Translations under genes and position numbers: made by a program
The notes under the pieces: model-generated
What the model was told of the DNA's origin: nothing
Databases searched by the model: none
The model's input: the letters and a program-made list of their open reading frames with translations, nothing else
Origin: Candidatus Gastranaerophilales bacterium
Lineage (GTDB): Bacteria > Cyanobacteriota > Vampirovibrionia > Gastranaerophilales > Gastranaerophilaceae
Reading direction: 5' to 3'
DNA length: 52,301 nt
NCBI GenBank assembly: GCA_900770525.1
Contig: CAAHDT010000018.1
Span: forward strand, 1 to 52,301
In this document: piece by piece, positions 8,535 to 16,216 of the stretch
Position numbering within the stretch: the first letter of the stretch is position 1
How the letters are laid out: each line of letters opens with the position of its first letter

Positions 8535-9758
8535 ATGGCAATATATAACTATGAAGCATTAAAAAACGGAAGAGAAGTTGTTAAAGGTAAAATTGAAGCC
8601 GAGGACATGCATGAGGCGCGTGACAATGTCCGTAAGTTAGGTTTTTTGCCTACAAAAGTTTATGAAGAAAAGATTGGTAAGGAAGCAAAAGAAGAAGTTG
8701 CAGCAGGTGTTCAAGCCGGTCAGATGAAATCTTTGGGGCTTTCTGACAAGATTGATTTCACTTCAACACTTCAAATCTTGGCTGCTTCCGGTATTCCGAT
8801 GATTGAATCTTTGCACTTTATTGCGCAAGATGCTGCAAAGGCTAAAATTCGATTAGTTGCAGAAGAACTTAAACGTCAAATTATGGCAGGTTCTACGTTT
8901 GCAGATACTTTATCAAGGTATCCTGAACAATTTGGTCAAGTTTATATTGGTTTGTGTAAAGCCGGTGAAGATTCCGGTGAATTGGAAAAAACTTTAGACC
9001 GTTTGTTGGAAATCTTAAACAAACAGGCAAATATTAGAGGTAAAGTTATCGGTACGTTGATGTATCCGGTATTTGTAATTTGTTTGGCGGTAATTATTGT
9101 ACTTGTAATGTTGATGTTCGTATTCCCAGTATTTAAAGATATGTTTGACAATATGGGTAAATCATTGCCTTGGATTACTCAAACACTGATGGATGCAGGT
9201 TTGTTCTTAAGACATTATTGGTATTTTGTACCGTTTATGCTTGGTGGCGCAGTATTCTCAATAATTTACCTGTTCAAATGGGAGCCAAGTAAGCGTAAGA
9301 TTGATAAATTCTCTTTGGAAGTTCCGTTATTGAAAGATTTGGTTCAGTTTTCGAACTTTGCAAACTTTATTGCGGTAATGCAGGTTGCATATGATGCAGG
9401 TGTTCCAATTGTAGAATGTTTGTATTTGGCAAACTTAACTTTGACAAACACCACTCTTAAAGAAAAGATTGAATCTGCAACCGGACTTGTTCAACAAGGT
9501 CAGCACTTATCTGTTGCGTTGAGAACGACAGAAGCTGTTCCTAAGATGATTTTGTTTATGATTGCTACAGGTGAACAATCTGGTCGTTTGGGCGATATGC
9601 TTTTGCAAGCTACAAAGTATATTGATAAAAAGTTGGATGACATTGTTGATACAATGACCAAGATGATTGAACCGTTAATGTTAATCGTTATCGGTAGTAT
9701 CGTATTGACATTGGCGTTGGCATTGTACTTACCATTGTTTGGATCATACGTAGAATAA
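8535..9758 (+). CDS. pilC: Type IV pilus inner-membrane platform protein PilC (GspF family)
   Basis: PilC is the membrane platform that PilB turns during pilin assembly. The 407-residue protein has two GspF/T2SSF domains (about 75-195 and 275-400; LQILAASGIPMIESL and MQVAYDAGVPIVECL are the matching motifs). It has three membrane helices: about 175-200, 228-250 and at the C-terminus (MLIVIGSIVLTLALALYLPL). Length is normal for the family. The stop codon shares one base with the ATG of the next gene, which suggests translational coupling. Confidence 0.95.
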   Translation: MAIYNYEALKNGREVVKGKIEAEDMHEARDNVRKLGFLPTKVYEEKIGKEAKEEVAAGVQAGQMKSLGLSDKIDFTSTLQILAASGIPMIESLHFIAQDAAKAKIRLVAEELKRQIMAGSTFADTLSRYPEQFGQVYIGLCKAGEDSGELEKTLDRLLEILNKQANIRGKVIGTLMYPVFVICLAVIIVLVMLMFVFPVFKDMFDNMGKSLPWITQTLMDAGLFLRHYWYFVPFMLGGAVFSIIYLFKWEPSKRKIDKFSLEVPLLKDLVQFSNFANFIAVMQVAYDAGVPIVECLYLANLTLTNTTLKEKIESATGLVQQGQHLSVALRTTEAVPKMILFMIATGEQSGRLGDMLLQATKYIDKKLDDIVDTMTKMIEPLMLIVIGSIVLTLALALYLPLFGSYVE

Positions 9759-10582
9759 TGAATAATAGAAAAGTTATTGTAATAACAGGTGCCACATCAG
9801 GTATTGGCAAGGCTTTGACTGAAAGCTTTTCTGAGGACTGCATTGTTTTTGCTGGGTACAGAAATCCTGATTACGAAATTCCTTTGAAGAAAATTTCATC
9901 AAATGTTATTCCGTTTTTCATTGATATGGAAAAGACTTCGCTTATTGATGGTGCGGCAATTTTTATCAAAAAACAAGTTGAGCATGTGGATTTGCTGATA
10001 AATGCGGCAGGTTGCGTTATGGCAGGAGCAATGGAAAATATGCAAATTTCAAAGCTGCGAAAACAATTTGAGGTTAATACTTTTTCGCATTTGAGATTTA
10101 CGCAGAAGTTAATGCCTGTCCTTGAAGGCGGGAGAGTCATAAATATAAGCTCAATGGCAAGTTTTGGAATATTCCCGTTTGTGTCGCCGTATTGCGCTTC
10201 AAAGCGTGCGTTGGATATTCTGTTTAATGCACTTGAATTGGAGTCTAACCACAAGATTAAGGTCGTTTCCGTAAAGCCCGGTGTTATTGCGACACCTCTG
10301 TGGGGAAAATCTATTGAAGTTAACAGAGATTGCATTGAAGGTGATAAATCTTATGAGCGCGAAATGCTTTATATGGCTCAAAACGCGATGAAAAATGAAA
10401 AAAAAGGTTTGCCTGTCCAAAAAGTTGTTGAGTTGATAAAGAAAATCGATAGCCTAGAAAATCCAAAGGCGTCTTACACAATAGGCAAGGATGCATTTTT
10501 TGCCGAGTTGGTTTCAAAGTTACCGCAAGATTTGATAAATAAGCTGATTGAATTTGGCTTGAAAAAGAAAGGGTTACGTTAA
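9758..10582 (+). CDS. Short-chain dehydrogenase/reductase (SDR)
   Basis: A 274-residue NAD(P)-dependent oxidoreductase with the classical SDR marks: ITGATSGIGKAL for cofactor binding at the N-terminus, LLINAAG (about 80), the catalytic Ser in NISSMAS (about 130) and YCASK (Tyr-x3-Lys, about 147). The position after the active site (VSVKPGVIATPLW) is also typical. The substrate is unknown. It overlaps pilC by one base (TAATG), so it is read as the last gene of the pilus transcript. A role in pilus function is not implied by the family and may be absent. Confidence 0.85.
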   Translation: MNNRKVIVITGATSGIGKALTESFSEDCIVFAGYRNPDYEIPLKKISSNVIPFFIDMEKTSLIDGAAIFIKKQVEHVDLLINAAGCVMAGAMENMQISKLRKQFEVNTFSHLRFTQKLMPVLEGGRVINISSMASFGIFPFVSPYCASKRALDILFNALELESNHKIKVVSVKPGVIATPLWGKSIEVNRDCIEGDKSYEREMLYMAQNAMKNEKKGLPVQKVVELIKKIDSLENPKASYTIGKDAFFAELVSKLPQDLINKLIEFGLKKKGLR

Positions 10583-10617
10583 ATTAGCCTATTTGCTTAA
10601 CATTCAGAAAAAAAGTA

Positions 10618-10646
10618 TCGACAAAAGGTTTTATTTGTTGTAATAT
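10618..10646 (+). promoter_or_regulatory. Promoter of rplI
   Basis: TCGACA at 10618-10623, a 17-base spacer and TAATAT at 10641-10646 make a good sigma-70-type promoter 43 bases ahead of rplI. AAAAGGAGAAA supplies the ribosome site. Confidence 0.65.
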
Positions 10647-10688
10647 TTTTTTACAGTTAGAAATATAAATAGAAAAAGGAGAAATATT

Positions 10689-11177
10689 ATGCAGGTTATA
10701 TTAAAAAAAGACGTTCAAAATTTGGGCGAAGCCGGTGATATGGTTAACGTAAAAGACGGTTATGCAAGAAACTTCCTTCTTCCTCAAAACGTAGCTGAAG
10801 AAGCAACAGAAGGCGCTGTTAAAAACCGTGAAAAGAATATCGCAAGAATCAAAGCTAAACAAAAAAAACTTCACCAAGAAGCTTTGGCTATCGCTGAAAA
10901 AATTGAAAAATTTGCTGAATTGAAATTGAGTGCTAAAGCTGGTGAATCTGGTAAATTGTTCGGTACAATTACAACTAAGAAATTGGCCGAAGAATTGTTA
11001 GCTCAATCAGGAATTGAAGTTGATAGAAAGAATGTTTCTTTGAACGCTCCAATCAACAAAATCGGTTCTTACACAATGCTTATCAAATTGACTTCTAAAG
11101 TTAAATGTGAATTGGCTGTTGTAGTTACAGCATCTGAAGTTTTGAAAGAAGCTGTTGAAGAAACCGAAGAAGCATAG
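10689..11177 (+). CDS. rplI: 50S ribosomal protein bL9
   Basis: bL9 binds 23S rRNA near the L1 stalk and helps keep the reading frame. The N-terminal signature is clear (MQVILKKDVQNLG, then GDMVNVKDGYARNFLLPQ). A long charged helix follows (about 45-80) and then the C-terminal domain (AKAGESGKLFGTITTKKLAE). The length of 162 residues is normal, with an acidic C-terminal tail. It has its own promoter and terminator. Confidence 0.97.
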   Translation: MQVILKKDVQNLGEAGDMVNVKDGYARNFLLPQNVAEEATEGAVKNREKNIARIKAKQKKLHQEALAIAEKIEKFAELKLSAKAGESGKLFGTITTKKLAEELLAQSGIEVDRKNVSLNAPINKIGSYTMLIKLTSKVKCELAVVVTASEVLKEAVEETEEA

Positions 11178-11204
11178 TTGAATTTTATAAATCAATAAAA
11201 TACT

Positions 11205-11235
11205 AAAAGAACCACATAAAATGTGGTTCTTTTTT
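11205..11235. terminator. Bidirectional terminator between rplI and yajQ
   Basis: A 13-bp stem (AAAAGAACCACAT / ATGTGGTTCTTTT) with a 3-base loop has T-runs on both strands. It lies between two converging genes. Confidence 0.9.
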
Positions 11236-11262
11236 CGTATAAGTTGGTTGTAAATTAGGTGG

Positions 11263-11763
11263 TTATCTGTAATTTGTAAATTGTAGCGGATAATCGTATT
11301 TTTCTTCGTTTCCGCGTAACATTTTGATAACTTCTTGCAAATTATCTTTGTCTTTGCCAGAAACTCTTACTTGATCTCCTTGAATTGAGGCTTGTACTTT
11401 AATTTTTGAGTCCTTAATGTCTGCCACAATTTTTTTGGCAAGTTCTTGAGTTAAACCCTTTTTAAGATTGTAAACACGTCTGACTCTTCCGCCAAGAGCG
11501 TTTTCTATAGGTTGTGGGTCAAGTATTCTGATATTCAAATTTCTTTTAACAAGTTTTGTTTGTAAGATGTCATAAATGTTCCGCAATTTCATATCATCAC
11601 TTGTTGTGATAGTAATTGATTTGTCACCTTCCAATTCAATTTCAGAGTTGGAATCTTTTAAATCAAATCTGGATGTAACATCACGTTTAACCTGATCAAC
11701 CGCGTTAACCAATTCTTGTTTATCAAATTCTGATACTACGTCAAAACTACAATCTTTAGCCAT
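11263..11763 (-). CDS. yajQ: YajQ-family nucleotide-binding protein (UPF0234)
   Basis: The 166-residue protein begins MAKDCSFDVVSEFDKQEL and carries SRFDLKDSNSEIE, VRRVYNLKKGLTQELAKKIV and VRVSGKDKDNLQEVIKMLR, all typical of YajQ. The family has two RNA-recognition-like folds. Members bind nucleotides, and a Xanthomonas homologue binds cyclic di-GMP and modulates transcription; the role here is unknown. Length is normal. A GGAGGG ribosome site lies just upstream. It converges on rplI. Confidence 0.92.
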   Translation of the reverse strand: MAKDCSFDVVSEFDKQELVNAVDQVKRDVTSRFDLKDSNSEIELEGDKSITITTSDDMKLRNIYDILQTKLVKRNLNIRILDPQPIENALGGRVRRVYNLKKGLTQELAKKIVADIKDSKIKVQASIQGDQVRVSGKDKDNLQEVIKMLRGNEEKYDYPLQFTNYR

Positions 11764-11815
11764 TTTTCCCTCCTGTTTTTTACTATAATATCACAGGATG
11801 GGCTGTTTGTGAAGA

Positions 11816-12262
11816 TTATGGTTTTGATTTTTTGAATTTTAATTTGCTAAACAAATTAGTAAACCAGTTTCCTTTTTTAGGTGGTGGCGGAGTTGGAATT
11901 GCTTTAGATTTTCCACCAAATATTTTGCTGAAAAATCCACCTATTTTGCTGGATTTACCAAATAACTTAGGAATGGTTCTAAATCTTAAAAGCCCGATTG
12001 CGCCTAAACCACCGAGTAATAGCATTGTTTTTTTGAAAAAGCTAAAATCTTTGTTCTGGCGTTGTTGATAACTTTGAAATTTATCACCTGTTAAGCCGGG
12101 TTGCATTGTTATTCCACCGAGCAAATTTGTGTTGTAAAGACCTCCACCATACATGCCACCGCCATAAATTCCTCCAAGTGGGGCACCCATAGGAGTATTT
12201 TCAGGAGATAGAATATCTCTGTACATAAGAGGTTTCATGTATTCATAATCGTTGTCAATCAT
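11816..12262 (-). CDS. Small Gly/Tyr-rich protein with one membrane segment and a lysine-rich end
   Basis: I do not recognise this 148-residue protein. The N-terminal part is rich in Gly, Met and Tyr (GGIYGGGMYGGGLYNTN at about 28-46). A hydrophobic stretch follows (MLLLGGLGAIGLL, about 80-92), then a proline run with basic residues and a lysine-rich C-terminus. The start at 12262 has AGGTTGG upstream; a longer frame to 12376 adds an unlikely leader and would run into the divergent gene's control region. It may be a membrane-associated protein specific to this lineage. Confidence 0.6.
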   Translation of the reverse strand: MIDNDYEYMKPLMYRDILSPENTPMGAPLGGIYGGGMYGGGLYNTNLLGGITMQPGLTGDKFQSYQQRQNKDFSFFKKTMLLLGGLGAIGLLRFRTIPKLFGKSSKIGGFFSKIFGGKSKAIPTPPPPKKGNWFTNLFSKLKFKKSKP

Positions 12263-12426
12263 ACCTATACCAACCTTTTTACCTAACCGTATATATAAAG
12301 TTTTTTTATGAGTAATAATTGCTAAAAATATCAGAAATGTTACATTTTGTAATTTTAAGGCAATTCTTATCGGCAAAAAGTTTTTATAAATGGGTAAGGG
12401 ATTATTTAGAAAATGGAGGATTTAAA

Positions 12427-12771
12427 ATGGGGATTGGAAATGTTGCATTAAAGGTTGTTCGTGGAGTTTTTGCAAACCCACTAAGAAAAGGTGCGAAATC
12501 GTATGAAAGAATTCCAATGTGTGCCGGCTTAATTTTGAGTGGTATGGAAGGTGCACGCGCATTACATAATTATAATAAAGGGAATAATTCTCAAGGTCGA
12601 AAATCTTTATTAAGCGGTTCTGTTGGTTTGGCAATTACTGCAGGTAGTATTTTAGGACCTGCAGGGGCATTGGTTTGCGGCTATGGGATGTATCATATTT
12701 CAAAAGATGCACAAAACGGCTTTGCAGAAGATAAACATCAAAAAGCGAAAGGAATTGGAATAGTTGCCTAA
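12427..12771 (+). CDS. Small hydrophobic Gly/Ala-rich protein of unknown function
   Basis: The protein has 114 residues. GGAGGA six bases ahead of the ATG at 12427 fixes the start. A basic N-terminus (VVRGVFANPLRKGAKSYER) is followed by two hydrophobic segments: about 35-48, and 62-88 (SGSVGLAITAGSILGPAGAL). The second is Gly/Ala-rich and could form a membrane hairpin or glycine-zipper. It is divergent from the Gly/Tyr-rich protein, with about 160 bases between them. I know no matching family. Confidence 0.6.
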   Translation: MGIGNVALKVVRGVFANPLRKGAKSYERIPMCAGLILSGMEGARALHNYNKGNNSQGRKSLLSGSVGLAITAGSILGPAGALVCGYGMYHISKDAQNGFAEDKHQKAKGIGIVA

Positions 12772-12802
12772 AAAGTAAAAATAAAAAAATATTGCATAAC
12801 AA

Positions 12803-12830
12803 AACGCTCTCAAAATATTTTGAGAGCGTT
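12803..12830. terminator. Perfect palindromic terminator between converging genes
   Basis: The 28 bases are self-complementary, with 13-bp arms (AACGCTCTCAAAA / TTTTGAGAGCGTT) and a 2-base loop. It lies between the end of the small hydrophobic protein and the end of rplT, so it can serve both strands, although the T-runs are weak. Confidence 0.75.
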
Positions 12831-12852
12831 AATGTTGTTAAATCCTATAGAC

Positions 12853-13203
12853 TTATTTTGCAGCTTTAGCAGTTTCGAAAACTACATCGAAAGCTTCTTT
12901 GTCGTTTACTGCAAGTTCAGCCAACATTTTTCTGTTAACTAAAATGTTAGCTTTTTTGCAAGCGTTAACAAATCTAGAGTAGCTCATTCCGCGTTCTCTA
13001 ACAGCAGCGTTAATTCTAACAATCCAAAGTCTACGCATATTGCGTTTTGTAGTACGTCTATCTCTGTAAGCGTATTTAAGCGCTTTCATAACAGCAGTAT
13101 TAGCAACTTTGAATATTCTGCTTCTTGCGCCAATAAAGCCTTTAGCAAGTTTTAATATTTTCTTATGTCTTTTACGACTAACGTTTCCGCGTTTAATTCT
13201 CAT
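12853..13203 (-). CDS. rplT: 50S ribosomal protein bL20
   Basis: bL20 binds 23S rRNA early in large-subunit assembly and, in several bacteria, represses its own operon. The 116-residue protein starts MRIKRGNVSRKRHKKILKLA and contains RSRIFKVAN, YAYRDRRTTKRNMRRLWI and GMSYSRFVNA, all typical. Length is normal. It follows rpmI by 12 bases. The usual first gene of this operon, infC, is not upstream. Confidence 0.97.
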   Translation of the reverse strand: MRIKRGNVSRKRHKKILKLAKGFIGARSRIFKVANTAVMKALKYAYRDRRTTKRNMRRLWIVRINAAVRERGMSYSRFVNACKKANILVNRKMLAELAVNDKEAFDVVFETAKAAK

Positions 13204-13215
13204 TTTTCACTGCTC

Positions 13216-13425
13216 CTATCTTGAATACTTCTTGTATGGTAACTCTTTAGATACCAGTTTAACGTGTGTTTCAGATACATCAATCATCTTGAAAATTCTA
13301 CGTTTTCTAGATCCTGATTTGTGTTGGAGCAAGTGACCGATACCTGCTTGTCTTTTTTGGATTTTGCCTGTTGCAGTAACTTTGTAACGTTTTGCAGCAG
13401 ATCTGTGTGTTTTTAATTTTGGCAT
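13216..13425 (-). CDS. rpmI: 50S ribosomal protein bL35
   Basis: The 69-residue basic protein begins MPKLKTHRSAAKRYKVTATG and contains AGIGHLLQHKSGSRKRR, the bL35 signature. AAAGGAGAAGAAA precedes the start. It forms a two-gene operon with rplT. The upstream 124 bases contain the inverted repeat GTAATA-C-TATTAC (13501-13513), which may be a control site. Confidence 0.97.
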   Translation of the reverse strand: MPKLKTHRSAAKRYKVTATGKIQKRQAGIGHLLQHKSGSRKRRIFKMIDVSETHVKLVSKELPYKKYSR

Positions 13426-13549
13426 TTTCTTCTCCTTTGTTATAAGTTAAGTAGTTACAAAAAAGTTTCAGGCATACCAAAGCCATAAAACTTCTGTACT
13501 GTAATACTATTACAATAATAATATTATTTCAAGTATTTATTGCTGATTA

Positions 13550-13999
13550 TTAAACATTATTGTTTTTAAACATTTCTGTATAAGGCAATTTTTTAAATCC
13601 GTTCTTTATATAAGCATTTATTGCATTTTTGTTGTATTCTTCAACTTCTAATTTAAAGTATGCAGTCGGATATTGTTCATCCAGATATTTTAAAAACTTA
13701 GTAGAAATTCCTTTGTGACGGTATTCTTTTTTTATGAAGATATCTTCAATCAAAACACAATGTTTGCCAAATTCGGTTGAAAAACTGTGGGCTAACATTG
13801 AATATCCGGCAATTTCTTCATTCGCACATAAAATAAAACCTTCCAAAAACGGACTATTGCTTATGCATTCTTCAATATCTTTTTCAAAAATTTCAACACT
13901 TCCGTTTGTAGAAACGGCATCGCTGCTGTAAAACTCCGTCATCATTTTTAATAGTTCTTGGCGGTGTTCTTCTGAAATTTTGCTAAATTTAATATTCAT
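13550..13999 (-). CDS. GNAT-family N-acetyltransferase
   Basis: This 149-residue protein has the GNAT fold pattern: an N-terminal MNIKFSKISEEHRQEL, a central strand IAGYSMLAH, then the acetyl-CoA motif A region VLIEDIFIKKEYRHKGISTKFLKYL (Arg-x-x-Gly pattern). Its C-terminal motif is YNKNAINAYIKNGFKKLPYTEMFK. The family moves an acetyl group to an amine on a small molecule or protein; the substrate is unknown. The EYNKNAINAYIKNGF segment is typical of small-molecule acetyltransferases. It is transcribed on the same strand as rpmI but about 125 bases upstream of it. Confidence 0.85.
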   Translation of the reverse strand: MNIKFSKISEEHRQELLKMMTEFYSSDAVSTNGSVEIFEKDIEECISNSPFLEGFILCANEEIAGYSMLAHSFSTEFGKHCVLIEDIFIKKEYRHKGISTKFLKYLDEQYPTAYFKLEVEEYNKNAINAYIKNGFKKLPYTEMFKNNNV

Positions 14000-14041
14000 A
14001 TATATATGTTACTAAAAAAGTCTTATAGGTGGAAGTGGGAT

Positions 14042-14182
14042 TTAATTGATAATTGCTTTTAATATTTTATAAAACTCTTGGATTTTCTCCAGATTACTTC
14101 TTAGAATTTTGTTAATTTCGTCTAAGAACTTTTCTTGAGAAAGTTCGTATTGTTTTCTTCTTGTCTTAATACGCCTACTCAC
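14042..14182 (-). CDS. Possible small charged helical protein or gene remnant
   Basis: A 46-codon frame opens with GTG at 14182 and ends at 14042. The predicted peptide is very helical and charged (RRIKTRRKQYELSQEK, then KILRSNLEKIQEFYKILK). No clear ribosome site precedes it, and a stop closes the frame not far upstream, so it may be a remnant rather than a gene. Confidence 0.25.
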   Translation of the reverse strand: MSRRIKTRRKQYELSQEKFLDEINKILRSNLEKIQEFYKILKAIIN

Positions 14183-14266
14183 GCAGTTAACTTGTCTATA
14201 TAAGTTTTAAAACTTGTTTGAATTTTAATCAACAATAAAAATGCAAGGGGTTTTGGGTAGAGTTTT

Positions 14267-16132
14267 TTATTCTCCTAACAGTGCGGCTTTAATCGAATTG
14301 TCGGCGCCATCAAGAACCATTTTTGTCCAAGTTGATTTTGTCATGCCGGTTGGCATTTTTTTGATAGTATTAGCGAGGGAGCCTCTAATCATATTGTCCG
14401 CACCATTCAATAATTCTTTAATCATATCAATGTCTTGCTTGTAGCCTGGGATGCTTGTGATATTTTCAGCAAGAAATTCTTTCGTTACTCTGTCTTTTGT
14501 GTTCACTAGCTTTTTAAATAGTGGTTTTTTCAAGTCTTCGTTGATGAATGGTATTGCTTCGGCTAGTCCTGCGTCAACGTTTTCATCCTTGTATTCAAGT
14601 AGTTTATCAATCCATTTTTGTTGCATTTTTTTATCATCGTTAAATAAATCAATTGACCTTGCAAGTGAGGTGTTTACCATAGTGTCATTTTTAGAGAAGA
14701 ATTTTTCAAAATACTCATCATAACGACTGCTCCCCATATACTTCATCGAATTAATTAAGGCTACACTTGCGTATGAATCGGCGTTTTCTGAGAATGTTTT
14801 GTAAATATTTACACGGTTTGGCATATCTCTGTAGTACTGATTGATGTTTCTTGCCAAGTATTTTATTACTGCTGAGTGTTTTGTGTTCGTGTATTCTTCA
14901 AAAAATTTGTGGCGTAACTTGTCTGGAATATTTCTAATTTCTTTGGCAATAGCTTCTTGGGCTTTTATATCATCTACGTTTGTTGTAAGTTTTTCGGTTA
15001 ATTGGGTTAATTTTTCAGAATCGTCAAAGTTCTTGATGTTTTGGATTAGGGCAATATTAACCCTATGGCTGTTTAGGTCATAACATTTTTGATATAAATC
15101 TGCCTGCATCTCTTTTGGCATATGCTTGATACTATGAACAAGTCCGATAGCTTTGTCTTTGAAATCATCCGTACCATCATTTTGTGAGATTATTTTGTTA
15201 AACAGATTGATTTTTTCTTCCGGTGTTTGGGCGTATTTAATTGCTGAATGAACGTCTTGTGCAAGTTTGTTCCCGACAAGGTTTGTTACTGTTTCAATAC
15301 CGCCGTAATCACATATATACCCGTTTATTCTGTTTTTTGGGAAATCATCTCCATAGCCGATACCGAAATCGGTTAAGTCTAATTTGTGTTTAGGTTCTTC
15401 AATGTTAGGTGGTAAGTAATCTACTACCATTATTCCGTGCTTGGTGTCACCATAATAGTATTTTACGAATTCAGATTTGTCACCGGCATAGTTTTTTACG
15501 TATTCGGCTAAGTTTTGTTCTGTATGGTTTCCATGGTTTTGCAAAAAGTTGTTATTACGTTTGAATAATTTTGTGACAACGCCATTGCTTTTGTCTGTTC
15601 CGATACCTATTCTATATGCCCAAGCTTGAAAACCATGCCCGATATATTTCACGGATAGTGGAGTTTTGTCGTCAATTATTCCGTGTTTTTGGAATAATTG
15701 AGTCAAATCATTTTTTAATCTGTCAACATCCGCAAATACTCGTTCTTTTTCAAAAATTTCACCAAAGCTCGTTATAAAGCTATCTTTATCAAATTTTGAG
15801 CTGTCTTTTATTCTGCTAATCCATTCTTCTGGTAATCCACGACCTGCTGTAATCCCGCTTGCACCTTCGTGGATTTTGGCTAAATTTGTTGCGTGTCTTT
15901 TAGAATAGATACGTTTACCCATATCTTTTGAATATTCGGCAATAGCATTCCAATCAAGCTTCCCTCTAAAACTAATGTTTGCCATATAGTTTGGGGCGAT
16001 TATTGGCATTGCATATTCCTTGCTGTTTAGTGCCGGCGCGCTAGCGTAATTATTAGGGCTTATGCTCTTAGCATTTTGCTTGTTTTGTACTGCAATGTTA
16101 TTTGAATAAAATCCGACTTTTGAAATAAGCAT
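14267..16132 (-). CDS. Large protein with a kinase-like region and C-terminal helical repeats
   Basis: I do not recognise the family of this 621-residue protein. The N-terminus (about 1-55) is low in complexity and ends ANISFRG. Around 163-280 there are marks that recall a protein-kinase-like fold: GHGFQAWAYRIG as a glycine-rich loop, VVTKLFKR with a candidate lysine, MVVDYLPPN as a hinge, and ICDYGG in place of the usual DFG. No standard catalytic HRD loop is visible, so it may be a pseudokinase. Residues about 300-621 are helical repeats of roughly 35 residues, each with an ALI-S-I-x-x-M type core (VALINSMKYM, SLARSIDLF, GLAEAIPFI, FLAENITSI, SLANTIKKM), as in HEAT-like proteins. No membrane segment is seen. 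Neighbours give no hint of its role. Confidence 0.6.
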   Translation of the reverse strand: MLISKVGFYSNNIAVQNKQNAKSISPNNYASAPALNSKEYAMPIIAPNYMANISFRGKLDWNAIAEYSKDMGKRIYSKRHATNLAKIHEGASGITAGRGLPEEWISRIKDSSKFDKDSFITSFGEIFEKERVFADVDRLKNDLTQLFQKHGIIDDKTPLSVKYIGHGFQAWAYRIGIGTDKSNGVVTKLFKRNNNFLQNHGNHTEQNLAEYVKNYAGDKSEFVKYYYGDTKHGIMVVDYLPPNIEEPKHKLDLTDFGIGYGDDFPKNRINGYICDYGGIETVTNLVGNKLAQDVHSAIKYAQTPEEKINLFNKIISQNDGTDDFKDKAIGLVHSIKHMPKEMQADLYQKCYDLNSHRVNIALIQNIKNFDDSEKLTQLTEKLTTNVDDIKAQEAIAKEIRNIPDKLRHKFFEEYTNTKHSAVIKYLARNINQYYRDMPNRVNIYKTFSENADSYASVALINSMKYMGSSRYDEYFEKFFSKNDTMVNTSLARSIDLFNDDKKMQQKWIDKLLEYKDENVDAGLAEAIPFINEDLKKPLFKKLVNTKDRVTKEFLAENITSIPGYKQDIDMIKELLNGADNMIRGSLANTIKKMPTGMTKSTWTKMVLDGADNSIKAALLGE

Positions 16133-16216
16133 GTTTTTGTCCTTTGTAGAATATTTAATTAGTTGTTATTAGTAAAAGTCCTAATTTTTAAAAATTGCTA
16201 TTTGTGTTGAAAAATA

